Numbered from the stretch's first letter, positions 52,849 through 61,542 are shown. The stretch: DNA of 64,000 nucleotides from Rhodococcus sp. B50 (GCF_013602415.1 NZ_WPAG02000002.1:4529480-4593479), one strand, 5' to 3'. Notes: generated by a model not told the origin, from the sequence alone. Numbers and translations: made by a program.

Positions 52849-55323
52849 GTGAGCGGCAGCAACGGGACCGACGACTCCCATCACGAGCACGACGACGCAC
52901 GGACCGAGAATGTCGGTTCGTCGCCGGAGTCCGCTCGTGAGGACGAGGGTGCGTCGGCTCCTACCGAGCGTTTCGAAGCAGTCGATCCTCACCGGCAGGT
53001 GGTCGAGCCGAAGGCGAGCGATGTTCCGGAGCCGAAGGCGAGTGATGTTCCGGAGCCGAAGGCGAGTGATGTTCCGGAGCCGCAGGTAGAAGCTGGGGCA
53101 CAGCCGCAGGCGAACGAGCCGAAGACGGAGGCCGTGGCCGAGCCGCACACTTCCGGTGAGGCCCGAACCGAGCACGAGAATGCGGATCAGGGTCGCACCG
53201 ACACCGCAGATGGGCCCCCGACGGAGAACGTCCATCCCTCGGAGGCACCCACCGCGGTGATCCCCGTCGTCGCGTCCGCGAACCGGGCACCGGGTGACGG
53301 ACCGTCCGCCGCCACCGATGGCCTCCATCGCTCGCCGGGGGAGCAGAGCCAGGGACAAGCCCACCCGCCGCAGGGCGATCAGCCGACCCGGCAGATGCAG
53401 GCGGGACCGCCGCCGCAGGGTCCGCCTCCTGTCACTCCTCCGCCCACGGGTGGTCCGGGAGGGACCGGGGACGGGGACGAGCCGGGCAAGTCGGGGTCGA
53501 ACCTGCCCCGGCGGACGATCGCATTGGTCGTCGGTGGGGTCGTCGCGCTGCTCGCCGTGCTGTACGTGGCCGATCTCGCGATGTCGTCGGGCAAGGTTCC
53601 GCGCGGGGTCACCGTCGCGGGAGTCGAGATCGGCGGGATGTCGCTCGACGCGGCCGAGGCGGAGCTCACCGAGCAACTGACGCCGCGGCTCGACACTCCT
53701 GTGGACGTCACCGCCGGCGACACCCAGGGGCAGATCGTGCCGTCGGAGGCCGGCATCGGGATCGACTGGCCGGCCACCCTCGACAATGTGGGTTCGCAGC
53801 CGCTCAATCCGTTCACGCGCTTGGCGTCCTTCTTCGGGAGCGACGAGGTCGGTGTGGTCTCCACACGCGACGAGGTCGCTCTCGCCGCTGCCGTCGAGAA
53901 GGCAGCTGCCGCCGCGGCGCACGAACCGCGCGAGGGCAACATCGTCTTCGAGGAGGGCACACCCGTGCCGGTGACCCCTCAGCCCGGTCAGCGGCTCGAC
54001 GTCGCCGTCGCGGGTGACGTCTTCGCCGAGCGCTGGCCGTTCGGCGACGTGTCGCTGCCCGTCGAGAGTGTCGATGTCACCGTTACCCGCGAGGGCCTCG
54101 ACCGGGCGCTGGCGGAGGTCGCCGTTCCGGCCGTGGCGCAGGATCTGGTCGTCCGGGGACTCGACGGAGCCGTCGGTGTGCTGCCGCGTGATGCCGTGGG
54201 CGCCGTCCTGTCGTTCGTGCCGGACGGTTCGGGAGGACTCGAACCGCAGTACGACACCGAGGCCGCGATCGGCATCCTCGCGCCGCAGCTCGCGCCGTCG
54301 GAGACCGAACCGAAGGATGCGCGGATCGTCCTCGACGGTGGTCGTCCGACGATCGTGCCCAGCGAGACCGGTGAGATGGTCGACTGGCCCGTCACCCTCG
54401 AGAAGCTGCCCGACCTGCTGAAGGAGGAGGGCGACCGCAGCATCGACGCGGTGTACGAGAAGGCCGAACCGGAACTCACCACGGAAGGTGCCGAGAAGCT
54501 CGGCATCAAGGAAGTGGTCGCGGAGTACACCACCGGTGGGTTCGAGTACGCCTCCGGTGTCAACATCCGGCTGGCCGCCCAGGAGATCAACGGTGCCATC
54601 GTCGAGCCGGGGGAGACCTTCTCCTTCAACGACTACACCGGGCCTCGCGGTGCGGCGCAGGGGTACATCGAGTCGGGCATCATCGAGGCCGGACGTCCCG
54701 GCAAGGCCGTGGGCGGTGGCATCAGCCAGCTCGCGACCACTCTCTACAACGCGACCTATTTCGCCGGCATGGAGGACGTCGAGCACACCGAGCACAGCTA
54801 CTACATCTCCCGGTACCCGGCGGCGCGCGAGGCCACGATCTACGACGGTGCGATCGACCTGAAGTTCCGCAATCCGTTCGACACGGGTGTGCTGATCCAG
54901 ACGATCGGTACCAGCTCCGACATCACGGTGCGTATCTGGGGAACGAAGACGGTCGACGTCCAGTCCATCACCGGTAACCGCACGAACTACACGTCGCCCA
55001 ACACCATCACGCTTCCTGCCGGCTCCTCGTGCATTCCGTCGAGCGGCGCGCAGGGCTTCACGGTCACCGATACCCGGATCGTCACCGACGCCCGGACGGG
55101 CGCGCAGATCTCGAACACGACGCGCACGGTGCGCTACGACCCGGTCCCGGTCGTCAAGTGTGTCAGCCCCGAACCGGAACCGCGCGACGAACCGGAGCCC
55201 TCGGGCGGTGGAGACGCCGCGGCCTCCGGCGACGCCGAGGCGGATGCGCCCGCGTCGGCACCCGCACCTGCACCCCAGGCGCCTGCCGAAGAACCCGCGC
55301 CGGGCGGAGCCGAAGAGGAGTAG
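52849..55323 (+). CDS. VanW-domain membrane-anchored envelope protein
   Basis: An 824-residue protein. The N-terminal 220 residues are cytoplasmic, acidic and disordered, including an eight-residue repeat EPKASDVP. One membrane helix follows (IALVVGGVVALLAVLYVADLAM, about residues 224-246), then two peptidoglycan-binding-4 type segments (VTVAGVEIGGMSLDAAEAEL is the first) and a VanW domain with FNDYTGPRGAAQGY and GGGISQLATTLYNA. The last 60 residues are Pro/Glu/Ala-rich. GTG start. Likely acts at the cell wall; VanW biochemistry is undefined. Confidence 0.9.
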   Translation: MSGSNGTDDSHHEHDDARTENVGSSPESAREDEGASAPTERFEAVDPHRQVVEPKASDVPEPKASDVPEPKASDVPEPQVEAGAQPQANEPKTEAVAEPHTSGEARTEHENADQGRTDTADGPPTENVHPSEAPTAVIPVVASANRAPGDGPSAATDGLHRSPGEQSQGQAHPPQGDQPTRQMQAGPPPQGPPPVTPPPTGGPGGTGDGDEPGKSGSNLPRRTIALVVGGVVALLAVLYVADLAMSSGKVPRGVTVAGVEIGGMSLDAAEAELTEQLTPRLDTPVDVTAGDTQGQIVPSEAGIGIDWPATLDNVGSQPLNPFTRLASFFGSDEVGVVSTRDEVALAAAVEKAAAAAAHEPREGNIVFEEGTPVPVTPQPGQRLDVAVAGDVFAERWPFGDVSLPVESVDVTVTREGLDRALAEVAVPAVAQDLVVRGLDGAVGVLPRDAVGAVLSFVPDGSGGLEPQYDTEAAIGILAPQLAPSETEPKDARIVLDGGRPTIVPSETGEMVDWPVTLEKLPDLLKEEGDRSIDAVYEKAEPELTTEGAEKLGIKEVVAEYTTGGFEYASGVNIRLAAQEINGAIVEPGETFSFNDYTGPRGAAQGYIESGIIEAGRPGKAVGGGISQLATTLYNATYFAGMEDVEHTEHSYYISRYPAAREATIYDGAIDLKFRNPFDTGVLIQTIGTSSDITVRIWGTKTVDVQSITGNRTNYTSPNTITLPAGSSCIPSSGAQGFTVTDTRIVTDARTGAQISNTTRTVRYDPVPVVKCVSPEPEPRDEPEPSGGGDAAASGDAEADAPASAPAPAPQAPAEEPAPGGAEEE
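53005..53076 (+). repeat. 24-bp tandem repeat, three copies, in the VanW-domain gene
   Basis: Units at 53005, 53029 and 53053; copies 2 and 3 are identical and copy 1 differs at one base. Each encodes EPKASDVP, so copy-number change would keep frame. Confidence 0.95.
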
Positions 55324-55338
55324 CGGCCGTCTACGAAC

Positions 55339-55394
55339 GAGGGGGAGGTTGTGTGCGTATCCGGCGACGGGTCGCGCACACAACCTCCCCCTTT
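55339..55394. terminator. Long palindromic terminator (copy 2 of a two-copy family)
   Basis: Arms 55341-55357 and 55375-55391 are exact 17-nt reverse complements; CTTTT follows on the plus strand. Arms share GAGGGGGAGG-n-T-n-TGTGCG with the palindrome at 29310-29365. It separates the convergent VanW and MpaB-like genes. Confidence 0.9.
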
Positions 55395-55397
55395 TCG

Positions 55398-56618
55398 TCA
55401 CTCCGGAAGGGGCACCACGTCGGGGATCTCGCCGTCGAGGATGCGCAGCTGAGCATCGCGCAACTGCTTCTCGCCGTGCCGCTGGAGCCACGCCTTGCCG
55501 GCCGGGACGCGGCCGATCACATGGTGTCGTACGACGTTGACGGCGAAACGGCCCACCGGATACCAGGGTGGTCGCATCGGAACCTTCAGGGCACGTACTC
55601 CGGACGGGCCGAGAAGGGTTGTCGCGAGCGACAGTCCGCGTTCGTATTCGTAGCGTCGGCGCAACGCCTGGAAACGCGGATAACGCGTGCGGAGCGGAAG
55701 TTCGACGAGCGACGAGGCGAGCATGTAACTGTTCTCGTCGGCGGCGGGGGAGGACGAGCCGATCTGGTACATCATCCGCAGCCCTGCCCGCTCCTCGAAG
55801 CGCAGCCATTTCGGGTCTACGCCCATCAGCCACCCGACGTAGGCCCACAGGTGCAGGACTGCCTCGGCCTCGCGCCGGGTGTACCGCACTCCCAGCACGC
55901 GGGTGTGGAGCAGGAAGGTGATCGAGAACAGACCCAGCGTGCCGGCCTGGTCGAACTGGTTGACGGGCAACCCGCGGAACTCGGTGTCCCACTCGGCGTC
56001 GTGTTCGTGGTGATAGTCGACGAAGGCGTGCATGAGACGCACGTGCACCGAGAGTGTGAATCCTTCCCCGAACCGTTCGAGCCCGCCGTCGGCGACGCAC
56101 GCGTTCCACCACGTCCCGGTTTCGGCGATGCGCCGACGGGTGCGTTCGCCGGTAAGGCGTCCCGACGACGTCAGTACCGGTAGGGGGCCGGAGTTGTTGT
56201 ATCCGCCGAGCAGCGAACCGTAGGCGAGGACGTCGCCGGCGTCGGAGCCGACCCTGCGCAGGGTGCGCGCACCGAGGGCGATCTTGTCGCGGTCGACCCA
56301 CTCGGGGGTGTCCTCGAGCATCTCGAAGTACTTCCGGAGCACGGGAGGTGCGTCCGGAACGGCATCGATGCCCTCGGTGAGCGCGGTCCGGAACTGCGCG
56401 AGGGTGACGGTGCGGTCGCGCCGGATGGCCCGCACCAGTTCGGCGCTGGGTTCGTCGCGTTCGAGCAGGGCGCGGCGCAGCGCGTCCGCTTCCTCGGGTG
56501 TGGCGTCGGGGGCCCGTCCCGCGAAGGGACGCAGCGGCGCAGTGATGCGTGCCGCCTTCGTGCGGTCGCGCATGTACCTGGTGGTCCCCTGCGGCTTCGA
56601 CGTGGTGGTCACGGTCAC
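55398..56618 (-). CDS. Oxygenase MpaB family protein (DUF2236)
   Basis: A 406-residue protein of the MpaB/rubber-oxygenase catalytic domain family (DUF2236). Conserved polar residues occur in LSVHVRLMHAFVDYHHEHD and in RYTRREAEAVLHLW, where family members have haem-coordinating and nearby residues. Related proteins include Lcp latex oxygenases and fungal MpaB. Start at GTG 56618 is the best available; no clear ribosome site. Divergent from a FAD monooxygenase cluster with a shared palindrome. Confidence 0.85.
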   Translation of the reverse strand: MTVTTTSKPQGTTRYMRDRTKAARITAPLRPFAGRAPDATPEEADALRRALLERDEPSAELVRAIRRDRTVTLAQFRTALTEGIDAVPDAPPVLRKYFEMLEDTPEWVDRDKIALGARTLRRVGSDAGDVLAYGSLLGGYNNSGPLPVLTSSGRLTGERTRRRIAETGTWWNACVADGGLERFGEGFTLSVHVRLMHAFVDYHHEHDAEWDTEFRGLPVNQFDQAGTLGLFSITFLLHTRVLGVRYTRREAEAVLHLWAYVGWLMGVDPKWLRFEERAGLRMMYQIGSSSPAADENSYMLASSLVELPLRTRYPRFQALRRRYEYERGLSLATTLLGPSGVRALKVPMRPPWYPVGRFAVNVVRHHVIGRVPAGKAWLQRHGEKQLRDAQLRILDGEIPDVVPLPE

Positions 56619-56628
56619 AGCGTGCTAC

Positions 56629-56650
56629 TGACAACCTATGTTGTCAACAT
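56629..56650. promoter_or_regulatory. Overlapping palindromes between divergent oxygenase genes
   Basis: TGACAAC-CTAT-GTTGTCA (56629-56646) is a perfect 7-bp-arm inverted repeat; it overlaps ATGTTG-T-CAACAT (56638-56650), a second one, so GTTG half-sites recur three times. They sit 11-32 bp upstream of the MpaB-like start. Typical for a TetR/PadR-size regulator; none is encoded next to it. Confidence 0.55.
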
Positions 56651-56731
56651 GCTGCGGTGCCACTTTCCGAACGCACCCCGGGCTTCTACTCTGAGTGCAC
56701 GACAACCGTTCGACGGACCATGGAGACCACG

Positions 56732-57370
56732 ATGTCTCGGTCGGCTGAAAACACTCCGTCACCTCGACCGCCCTCGGACCCGGCCGGGACGGATCACGAT
56801 GCTGTGACTCCGCCGTCTGCTCGCCGAGCAGCCCCACGAGTGCTCGAGAGCGCCGTCGGCATGATCCGTCTGCTTCGCGCCCGGCTGCTGCACAATCCCC
56901 GTGGCAATGTGGGGCAGCGGGTGAGGTTCGCCGACGGCAGTAGCGCTGTGGTGTATCGCGAGACCCGAGTGGGCGACGGCAGAGCAGAGGATCCGGCCCT
57001 GCTGGTGGTCGGATTCGTGCTGCGCGGCATCCGCGGTCCCGCTCATCGTGCCTTTCGACTGGAGAGTTGGCTGAACACTCCGATGTTCGTCGGGTTCCCG
57101 GGCTTCCGCTCGAAGCTGTGGATGACGCACGACGAGCACGGCTGCTATCGGGGTATCTACGAATGGGACGGTGCCGAGCGGGCTGCTTCCTACGTGCACG
57201 CCCTGAGTTGGGTGCTCGGGTTGGTCAGTGTCCCCGGTTCGATCCGGGCGCACATCGTGCCGGGAACGCACCGGGACGATGCACTGAGCCACCCGGAACT
57301 ACTACCGGGTTCGGACGCAGAGAAGACGACGACATGGTGGCAGCCCGCGGTCCCGGCCGACCTGCGCTGA
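56732..57370 (+). CDS. Conserved protein of unknown function, linked to FAD monooxygenase
   Basis: About 212 residues. The Pro/Ser-rich first 35 residues look disordered; the remainder has the pattern of a small alpha+beta protein (LVVGFVLRGIRG, FPGFRSKLWMTHDEHG, GIYEWDGAERAASYV) that resembles dimeric alpha/beta-barrel monooxygenase-like proteins of the YdhR kind, but I do not assign a family. An ATG 12 bp upstream is an alternative start. Its 3' end overlaps the next gene by 37 bp in another frame, so both are probably expressed together. Confidence 0.7.
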   Translation: MSRSAENTPSPRPPSDPAGTDHDAVTPPSARRAAPRVLESAVGMIRLLRARLLHNPRGNVGQRVRFADGSSAVVYRETRVGDGRAEDPALLVVGFVLRGIRGPAHRAFRLESWLNTPMFVGFPGFRSKLWMTHDEHGCYRGIYEWDGAERAASYVHALSWVLGLVSVPGSIRAHIVPGTHRDDALSHPELLPGSDAEKTTTWWQPAVPADLR

Positions 57371-58932
57371 ATCGAGTCGACATCCTGGTCGTCGGTGCCG
57401 GTCCCGTCGGTGCCGCGGTGGCGCTGCATGCCCACAGGCACGGTGCCGGTGTCTGCATGGTGGAACGTCGCCCCGAGTTGCAGCGGCCCTCCCGCTCGAT
57501 GCTGTTGTGGCCGCGCACACTCGAATCGCTGCACCGGCTGGGTGTCGCCGACGAACTGGAATCGCGGTCTCTCGCGCGACTGCGCACGAAGCTGCACCTC
57601 GGCGCCCGGACTGTCGACGTCGCGCTCGCCGATGTCGCGGTGCCGGATCGTTCCCGGCAACCGCTGATGGTTCGGCAGGCGCTCCTGGAATCGGCACTGC
57701 ACAGGGCAGTGGCCGACAGCGGAGTTCCCCTCCTGACAGGTGCCGAGCTCGACGGACTGTGGAACGAACAGGACGGGGTTCTCACCCGGTTGCGTACCCG
57801 TGGCGGGCACCGGTACGTGCAGTGCCGGTTCCTGGTCGGTTGCGACGGGGCGGACAGCACGGTGCGCCGCTCGATTCGGATCCCGTGGCACGGTCACACC
57901 TATCGCGAGGAGGCGGTACTCGCGGACCTGAACATCGAGGATCTGCCCCCGACCACGGCTCACATCGGGGCGGGTCCCGCCGGCATCGGCTTCCTCTTCC
58001 CGGAAGGGGAGCATGGAGCGCGCTGGCGGCTCGTCGCTACCCGGGCCGCGACCGGAGACGACGTCCCGCCGGGGCGCGACGGCCCTCCGGTCCCCGTACC
58101 CGAAATCCGGACCGTGCTCGAGGGCGCGAATCTTCCGGGGCGAGTGGGCGCGGCGGCGTGGTCCACACGCGTGCGGTTGCAGCGTGCCCGGGCGGACCGA
58201 TTCCGATCGGGCCCGGTATTTCTTGCAGGGGACGCAACCCACGTGTTCTCACCTGCCGGTGCGCAGGGAGTCAACACCGGGCTGCAGGATGCCGCCAACC
58301 TGGGATGGAAACTCGCTGTCGCATGCGGCAGTTCGACCGATCCGAAGCTTCTGCTCGACTCGTACGAGGCGGAGCGACGGCCTGTCGCCGACAGGGTCGG
58401 CACCCTCACCGAGCTGATCCTGCACGCGGAAGGGGATTCGCGACTGCCGTTCCGGTTCCTTCGTACCGCCGTGCTGCCGGCAGTGGCCCCGGTCGTGCCC
58501 GCCCTGCTGAGGGTTCATCTGCTCACCGCGGTAGCAGGCGGGATGCTGTCGCAGGACTGGGTTTCGTACCGCGCCGGCCCGATCACCGAACGACATCGAT
58601 GCCGGGGGGCCGAACGACTGCAGGCGGGCGACCCGCTTCCGGACATCGAGGTGGTCACCGGAGGACGAGCGAGCCGGGTGCACGACCTGACATGCTCACC
58701 CGGCATGCACGTATTGCACGGCACGGCAACGCTTCTGCACCCGGCATCCGGGGCGGTGCCGGTGACCTGTCATCCGATCGACACGTGGCCGCCCCGCCGG
58801 ATTCTCGCCGTCAGGCCGGACGGATACATCGGCTACCGCGACGACGCCGGTGATCCGTCCACTCTGGATCGGTGGCTGTGCGCGGTGACAGGTAGGGCCG
58901 AGCCTACCGGGGCGGGGCGACCCGACGGATGA
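57334..58932 (+). CDS. FAD-dependent aromatic-type monooxygenase (PHBH/TfdB fold)
   Basis: About 532 residues. FAD-binding motifs GAGPVGAAVAL near the N terminus, CDGADSTVR (DG motif) and LAGDATHVFSPAGAQGVNTGLQDA (GD motif) are all present, with a C-terminal thioredoxin-like extension as in phenol/TfdB-like hydroxylases. It would hydroxylate a hydrophobic or aromatic substrate. ATG at 57334 lies inside the end of the previous gene. A 14-bp hairpin follows. Confidence 0.92.
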   Translation: MVAARGPGRPALNRVDILVVGAGPVGAAVALHAHRHGAGVCMVERRPELQRPSRSMLLWPRTLESLHRLGVADELESRSLARLRTKLHLGARTVDVALADVAVPDRSRQPLMVRQALLESALHRAVADSGVPLLTGAELDGLWNEQDGVLTRLRTRGGHRYVQCRFLVGCDGADSTVRRSIRIPWHGHTYREEAVLADLNIEDLPPTTAHIGAGPAGIGFLFPEGEHGARWRLVATRAATGDDVPPGRDGPPVPVPEIRTVLEGANLPGRVGAAAWSTRVRLQRARADRFRSGPVFLAGDATHVFSPAGAQGVNTGLQDAANLGWKLAVACGSSTDPKLLLDSYEAERRPVADRVGTLTELILHAEGDSRLPFRFLRTAVLPAVAPVVPALLRVHLLTAVAGGMLSQDWVSYRAGPITERHRCRGAERLQAGDPLPDIEVVTGGRASRVHDLTCSPGMHVLHGTATLLHPASGAVPVTCHPIDTWPPRRILAVRPDGYIGYRDDAGDPSTLDRWLCAVTGRAEPTGAGRPDG

Positions 58933-58934
58933 CG

Positions 58935-58975
58935 ACGGCCGCTGCGACCCTCTTTCCGAGAGTCGCAGCGGCCGT
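58935..58975. terminator. Bidirectional hairpin terminator
   Basis: Arms 58935-58948 and 58962-58975 are exact 14-nt reverse complements (ACGGCC...), between the convergent monooxygenase and fadE5. Confidence 0.8.
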
Positions 58976-59000
58976 TCGTATCACCGTCGGAGCGGTTCGA

Positions 59001-60836
59001 TCAGAAAGCCGCTTCGTCGAGCTCCATGATGTCGAGGTCGACGTCGGTGATGATCTGACGCGCGACGCTCAGCTCGGGCAGCACGTTCTTGGCGAAGAAG
59101 GACGCTGCTGCGACCTTGCCCTCGTAGAACGCCTTGTCTGCGGCGTCGGTGCCGGCATCGAGCGCACCGAGGGCGATCTCGGCGTGCTCGAGCAGCAGCC
59201 AGCCGATCATCAGGTCGCCGAACGCCTCGAGGAAGCGGACCGAGCCGAGGCCGACCTTGTACAGCTCGGTGGGCTGCTCCTGCGCACCCATGAGGTGCTG
59301 GGTGAGCGTTGCGACCATCGTCTGGGTCTCACCGAGTGCGGTGGCCAGGAGCGTGCGCTCCTTCTTCAGACGCTGGTCGGCGTCGTCGCGCTCGACGAAC
59401 TTCTTGATCTCACCGGCGACGTGGGCGAGGGCGACACCGCGGTCGCGGGCGATCTTGCGGAAGAAGAAGTCCTGCGCCTGGATGGCCGTGGTGCCCTCGT
59501 ACAGCGAGTCGATCTTCGAGTCGCGGATGTACTGCTCGATCGGGTAGTCCTGCAGGAAGCCCGAACCACCGAGGGTCTGGAGCGAATCCTTCAGGTACTG
59601 GTAGGCCCGCTCGGAGCCGCAGCCCTTGACGACCGGCAGCAGCAGGTCGTTGATGCGGTGCGCGAGACCGGCGTCGGCGCCCGAGACCTGCTCGGCGACG
59701 ACGTCGTCCTGGTGCGCCGCGGTGTACAGGTACACGGCGCGCAGGCCCTCGGAGTAGGCCTTCTGCATCGCCAGTGAACGACGCACGTCGGGGTGGTGCA
59801 TGATCGACACGCGCGGTGCGGTCTTGTCGGACATCTGCGTCAGGTCGGCGCCCTGGATGCGCTCCTTGGCGTAGTCGAGGGCGTTGAGGTAGCCGGTCGA
59901 CAGGGTCGCGATGGCCTTGGTGCCCACCATCATGCGAGCGTGCTCGATGACGTCGAACATCTGCGCGATGCCGTTGTGGACCTCACCGACGAGCCAGCCC
60001 TTGGCGGGAACGCCGTGACCACCGAAGGTGACCTCGCAGGTCGCGGAGGCCTTGATGCCCATCTTGTGCTCGACGCCCGTGACGAAGACGCCGTTGCGCT
60101 CGCCCATCTCGTTCTTCTCGAAGTCGAAGTGGAACTTCGGGACGAAGAACAGCGACAGACCCTTGGTGCCGGGGCCGGCACCCTCCGGGCGTGCGAGGAC
60201 GAGGTGGAAGATGTTCTCGAACAGGTCGTCGGAGTCACCCGAGGTGATGAAGCGCTTGACGCCCTCGATGTGCCAGGAACCGTCGTCCTGCTTGATCGCC
60301 TTGGTGCGACCGGCGCCGACGTCGGAACCGGCGTCGGGCTCGGTGAGCACCATCGTGGCACCCCAACCGCGCTCGACGCAGGTGGCCGCCCACTTCTTCT
60401 GCTCGTCCGTGCCGTTCTTGTAGAGCACGCCGGCGAAGCCGGGGCCGGCCGCGTACATGAAGGCCGCGGGCTGGGCGCCGAGCATCATCTCGTTGACGGC
60501 CCACAGCAGGGCCTGCGGCGACTCGGTGCCGCCGATCTCCTCGGGAATGCCCATCGACCAGTAACCGGCATCCCACCAGGCGCGGAACGACTTCTTGAAG
60601 CCTTCGGGAATCGACACCGAATGGGTCTCGGGGTCGAAAACCGGGGGGTTGCGGTCGGTGTCGGCGAATGCCTCGGCCGCCGGTCCTTCGGTAAGCGCCT
60701 TGACCTCGGCGAGGATGCCGCGCGCGGTGTCCTCGTCCAGGTCGCCGAACTTGCCGGCTTCGAGGACCTTCTGAATCTTCAGGAACTCGAACAGGTTGAA
60801 CTCGAGATCGCGGAGGTTGCTCTTGTAGTGGCCCAT
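59001..60836 (-). CDS. fadE5: Acyl-CoA dehydrogenase FadE5
   Basis: A 611-residue long-form acyl-CoA dehydrogenase. [10 protein letters not shown] is the FAD/substrate segment, [14 protein letters not shown] holds the catalytic Glu447, and the extended C-terminal helical part is that of FadE5 (Rv0244c). It oxidises a broad range of acyl-CoAs. Codon use is strongly biased. ATG preceded by GGGAGA. Upstream carries two TTACTC-type sites and a central palindrome; in M. tuberculosis it lies beside fadA2, here 6 kb away. Confidence 0.95.
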   Translation of the reverse strand: MGHYKSNLRDLEFNLFEFLKIQKVLEAGKFGDLDEDTARGILAEVKALTEGPAAEAFADTDRNPPVFDPETHSVSIPEGFKKSFRAWWDAGYWSMGIPEEIGGTESPQALLWAVNEMMLGAQPAAFMYAAGPGFAGVLYKNGTDEQKKWAATCVERGWGATMVLTEPDAGSDVGAGRTKAIKQDDGSWHIEGVKRFITSGDSDDLFENIFHLVLARPEGAGPGTKGLSLFFVPKFHFDFEKNEMGERNGVFVTGVEHKMGIKASATCEVTFGGHGVPAKGWLVGEVHNGIAQMFDVIEHARMMVGTKAIATLSTGYLNALDYAKERIQGADLTQMSDKTAPRVSIMHHPDVRRSLAMQKAYSEGLRAVYLYTAAHQDDVVAEQVSGADAGLAHRINDLLLPVVKGCGSERAYQYLKDSLQTLGGSGFLQDYPIEQYIRDSKIDSLYEGTTAIQAQDFFFRKIARDRGVALAHVAGEIKKFVERDDADQRLKKERTLLATALGETQTMVATLTQHLMGAQEQPTELYKVGLGSVRFLEAFGDLMIGWLLLEHAEIALGALDAGTDAADKAFYEGKVAAASFFAKNVLPELSVARQIITDVDLDIMELDEAAF

Positions 60837-60894
60837 GTCGTCGGTGTCTCCCAGTGTGGTGCGGTCCAGCTGGCTTCAAGTACCGCCCAAGTTA

Positions 60895-60908
60895 TTACTC
60901 GTCGGTAA
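60895..60908. promoter_or_regulatory. fadE5 operator site 1
   Basis: TTACTCGTCGGTAA, matching the fabG4/fadA2 site TTACTCACGGGTAA at 11 of 14 positions. 59-72 bp before the fadE5 start. See also the palindrome that overlaps it (60905-60922). Confidence 0.6.
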
Positions 60909-60922
60909 CATCTCTATGTTAC
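60905..60922. promoter_or_regulatory. 18-bp palindrome joining the two fadE5 sites
   Basis: GTAACAT-CTCT-ATGTTAC, perfect 7-bp arms with a 4-nt centre. It overlaps the right end of site 1 and the left end of site 2, so the whole 60895-60934 segment may be one composite operator. Confidence 0.55.
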
Positions 60923-60934
60923 TCGCCGGGCAAC
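60919..60934. promoter_or_regulatory. fadE5 operator site 2
   Basis: TTACTCGCCGGGCAAC, sharing the TTACTCG-n-CGG core with site 1 but with a weaker right half. Its last base overlaps the stop codon of the upstream methyltransferase gene. Confidence 0.45.
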
Positions 60935-61542
60935 TAACTGCCAAGGGGTGGTTTTCTTGCCACGACGAGGGCGTCGATCGCTGTTCCCGCGTCGGTTTCC
61001 CGATATCGCCGTTCGGCAATCGTGATTTCCAGTCGCCCGGCGATCTCGTCGACGAGATCTGTTGGCGTGTAGAGGATTTCCTTGTCCTGCGGTCCACCCA
61101 CACCTTCCTCGGGATTAATTGCGTCGTGACCGAGAAATATGAGGATTCCTTCAGGTTTCAGTGAATTGATCGCCCGTTCGAGAAGAGCCCTCCGCTGTGG
61201 CGGAGGGAAATGCAGGTAGACGGAGAGTATGAGGTCATATTCACCCTCGAACGAGTCGGCTGTCACATCTCCACGGACGTAGCGAAGTCGGTCTCGCGAC
61301 CGGGAGGGCGCCTGTGCCGCGATTCGCCGCGCCTTGTCGAGTGCCACCTCGGAGAAGTCGACACCCACCACCTCCCAGCCGCGCGTGGCCAACCACAACG
61401 AGTGACGACCTTCACCGCATCCGAGATCGAGGGCGCGCCCGTGCGGCAGCGAGGCCGCGTACTCGACGACCACCGGATTCGGGGGCGCGCCCCAGATCAG
61501 TTCCGACGCTGCGTACTTCTCGTCCCAGTCCTGTGCATCCAT
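60934..61542 (-). CDS. Class I SAM-dependent methyltransferase (TehB/NodS-like)
   Basis: About 202 residues. ALDLGCGEGRHSLWLA is motif I, VVGVDFSEVAL motif II, VRGDVTADSF and YDLILSVYLHFPP motif IV. The N-terminal WDEKYAASELIWGAPPNP resembles thiopurine/TehB-type and small-molecule methyltransferases. ATG at 61542; a longer version has no family pattern. Upstream of fadE5 on the same strand without an obvious terminator. Substrate unknown. Confidence 0.87.
   Translation of the reverse strand: MDAQDWDEKYAASELIWGAPPNPVVVEYAASLPHGRALDLGCGEGRHSLWLATRGWEVVGVDFSEVALDKARRIAAQAPSRSRDRLRYVRGDVTADSFEGEYDLILSVYLHFPPPQRRALLERAINSLKPEGILIFLGHDAINPEEGVGGPQDKEILYTPTDLVDEIAGRLEITIAERRYRETDAGTAIDALVVARKPPLGS

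Noticed and set aside
50602-56634. A 2010-codon open frame on the minus strand across fabG4, fadA2, the VanW gene and the MpaB-like gene
   Set aside because: It overlaps well-supported genes on both strands, its translation is Arg/Gly/Asp-rich low complexity with no domain, and long spurious frames are expected at this GC content.
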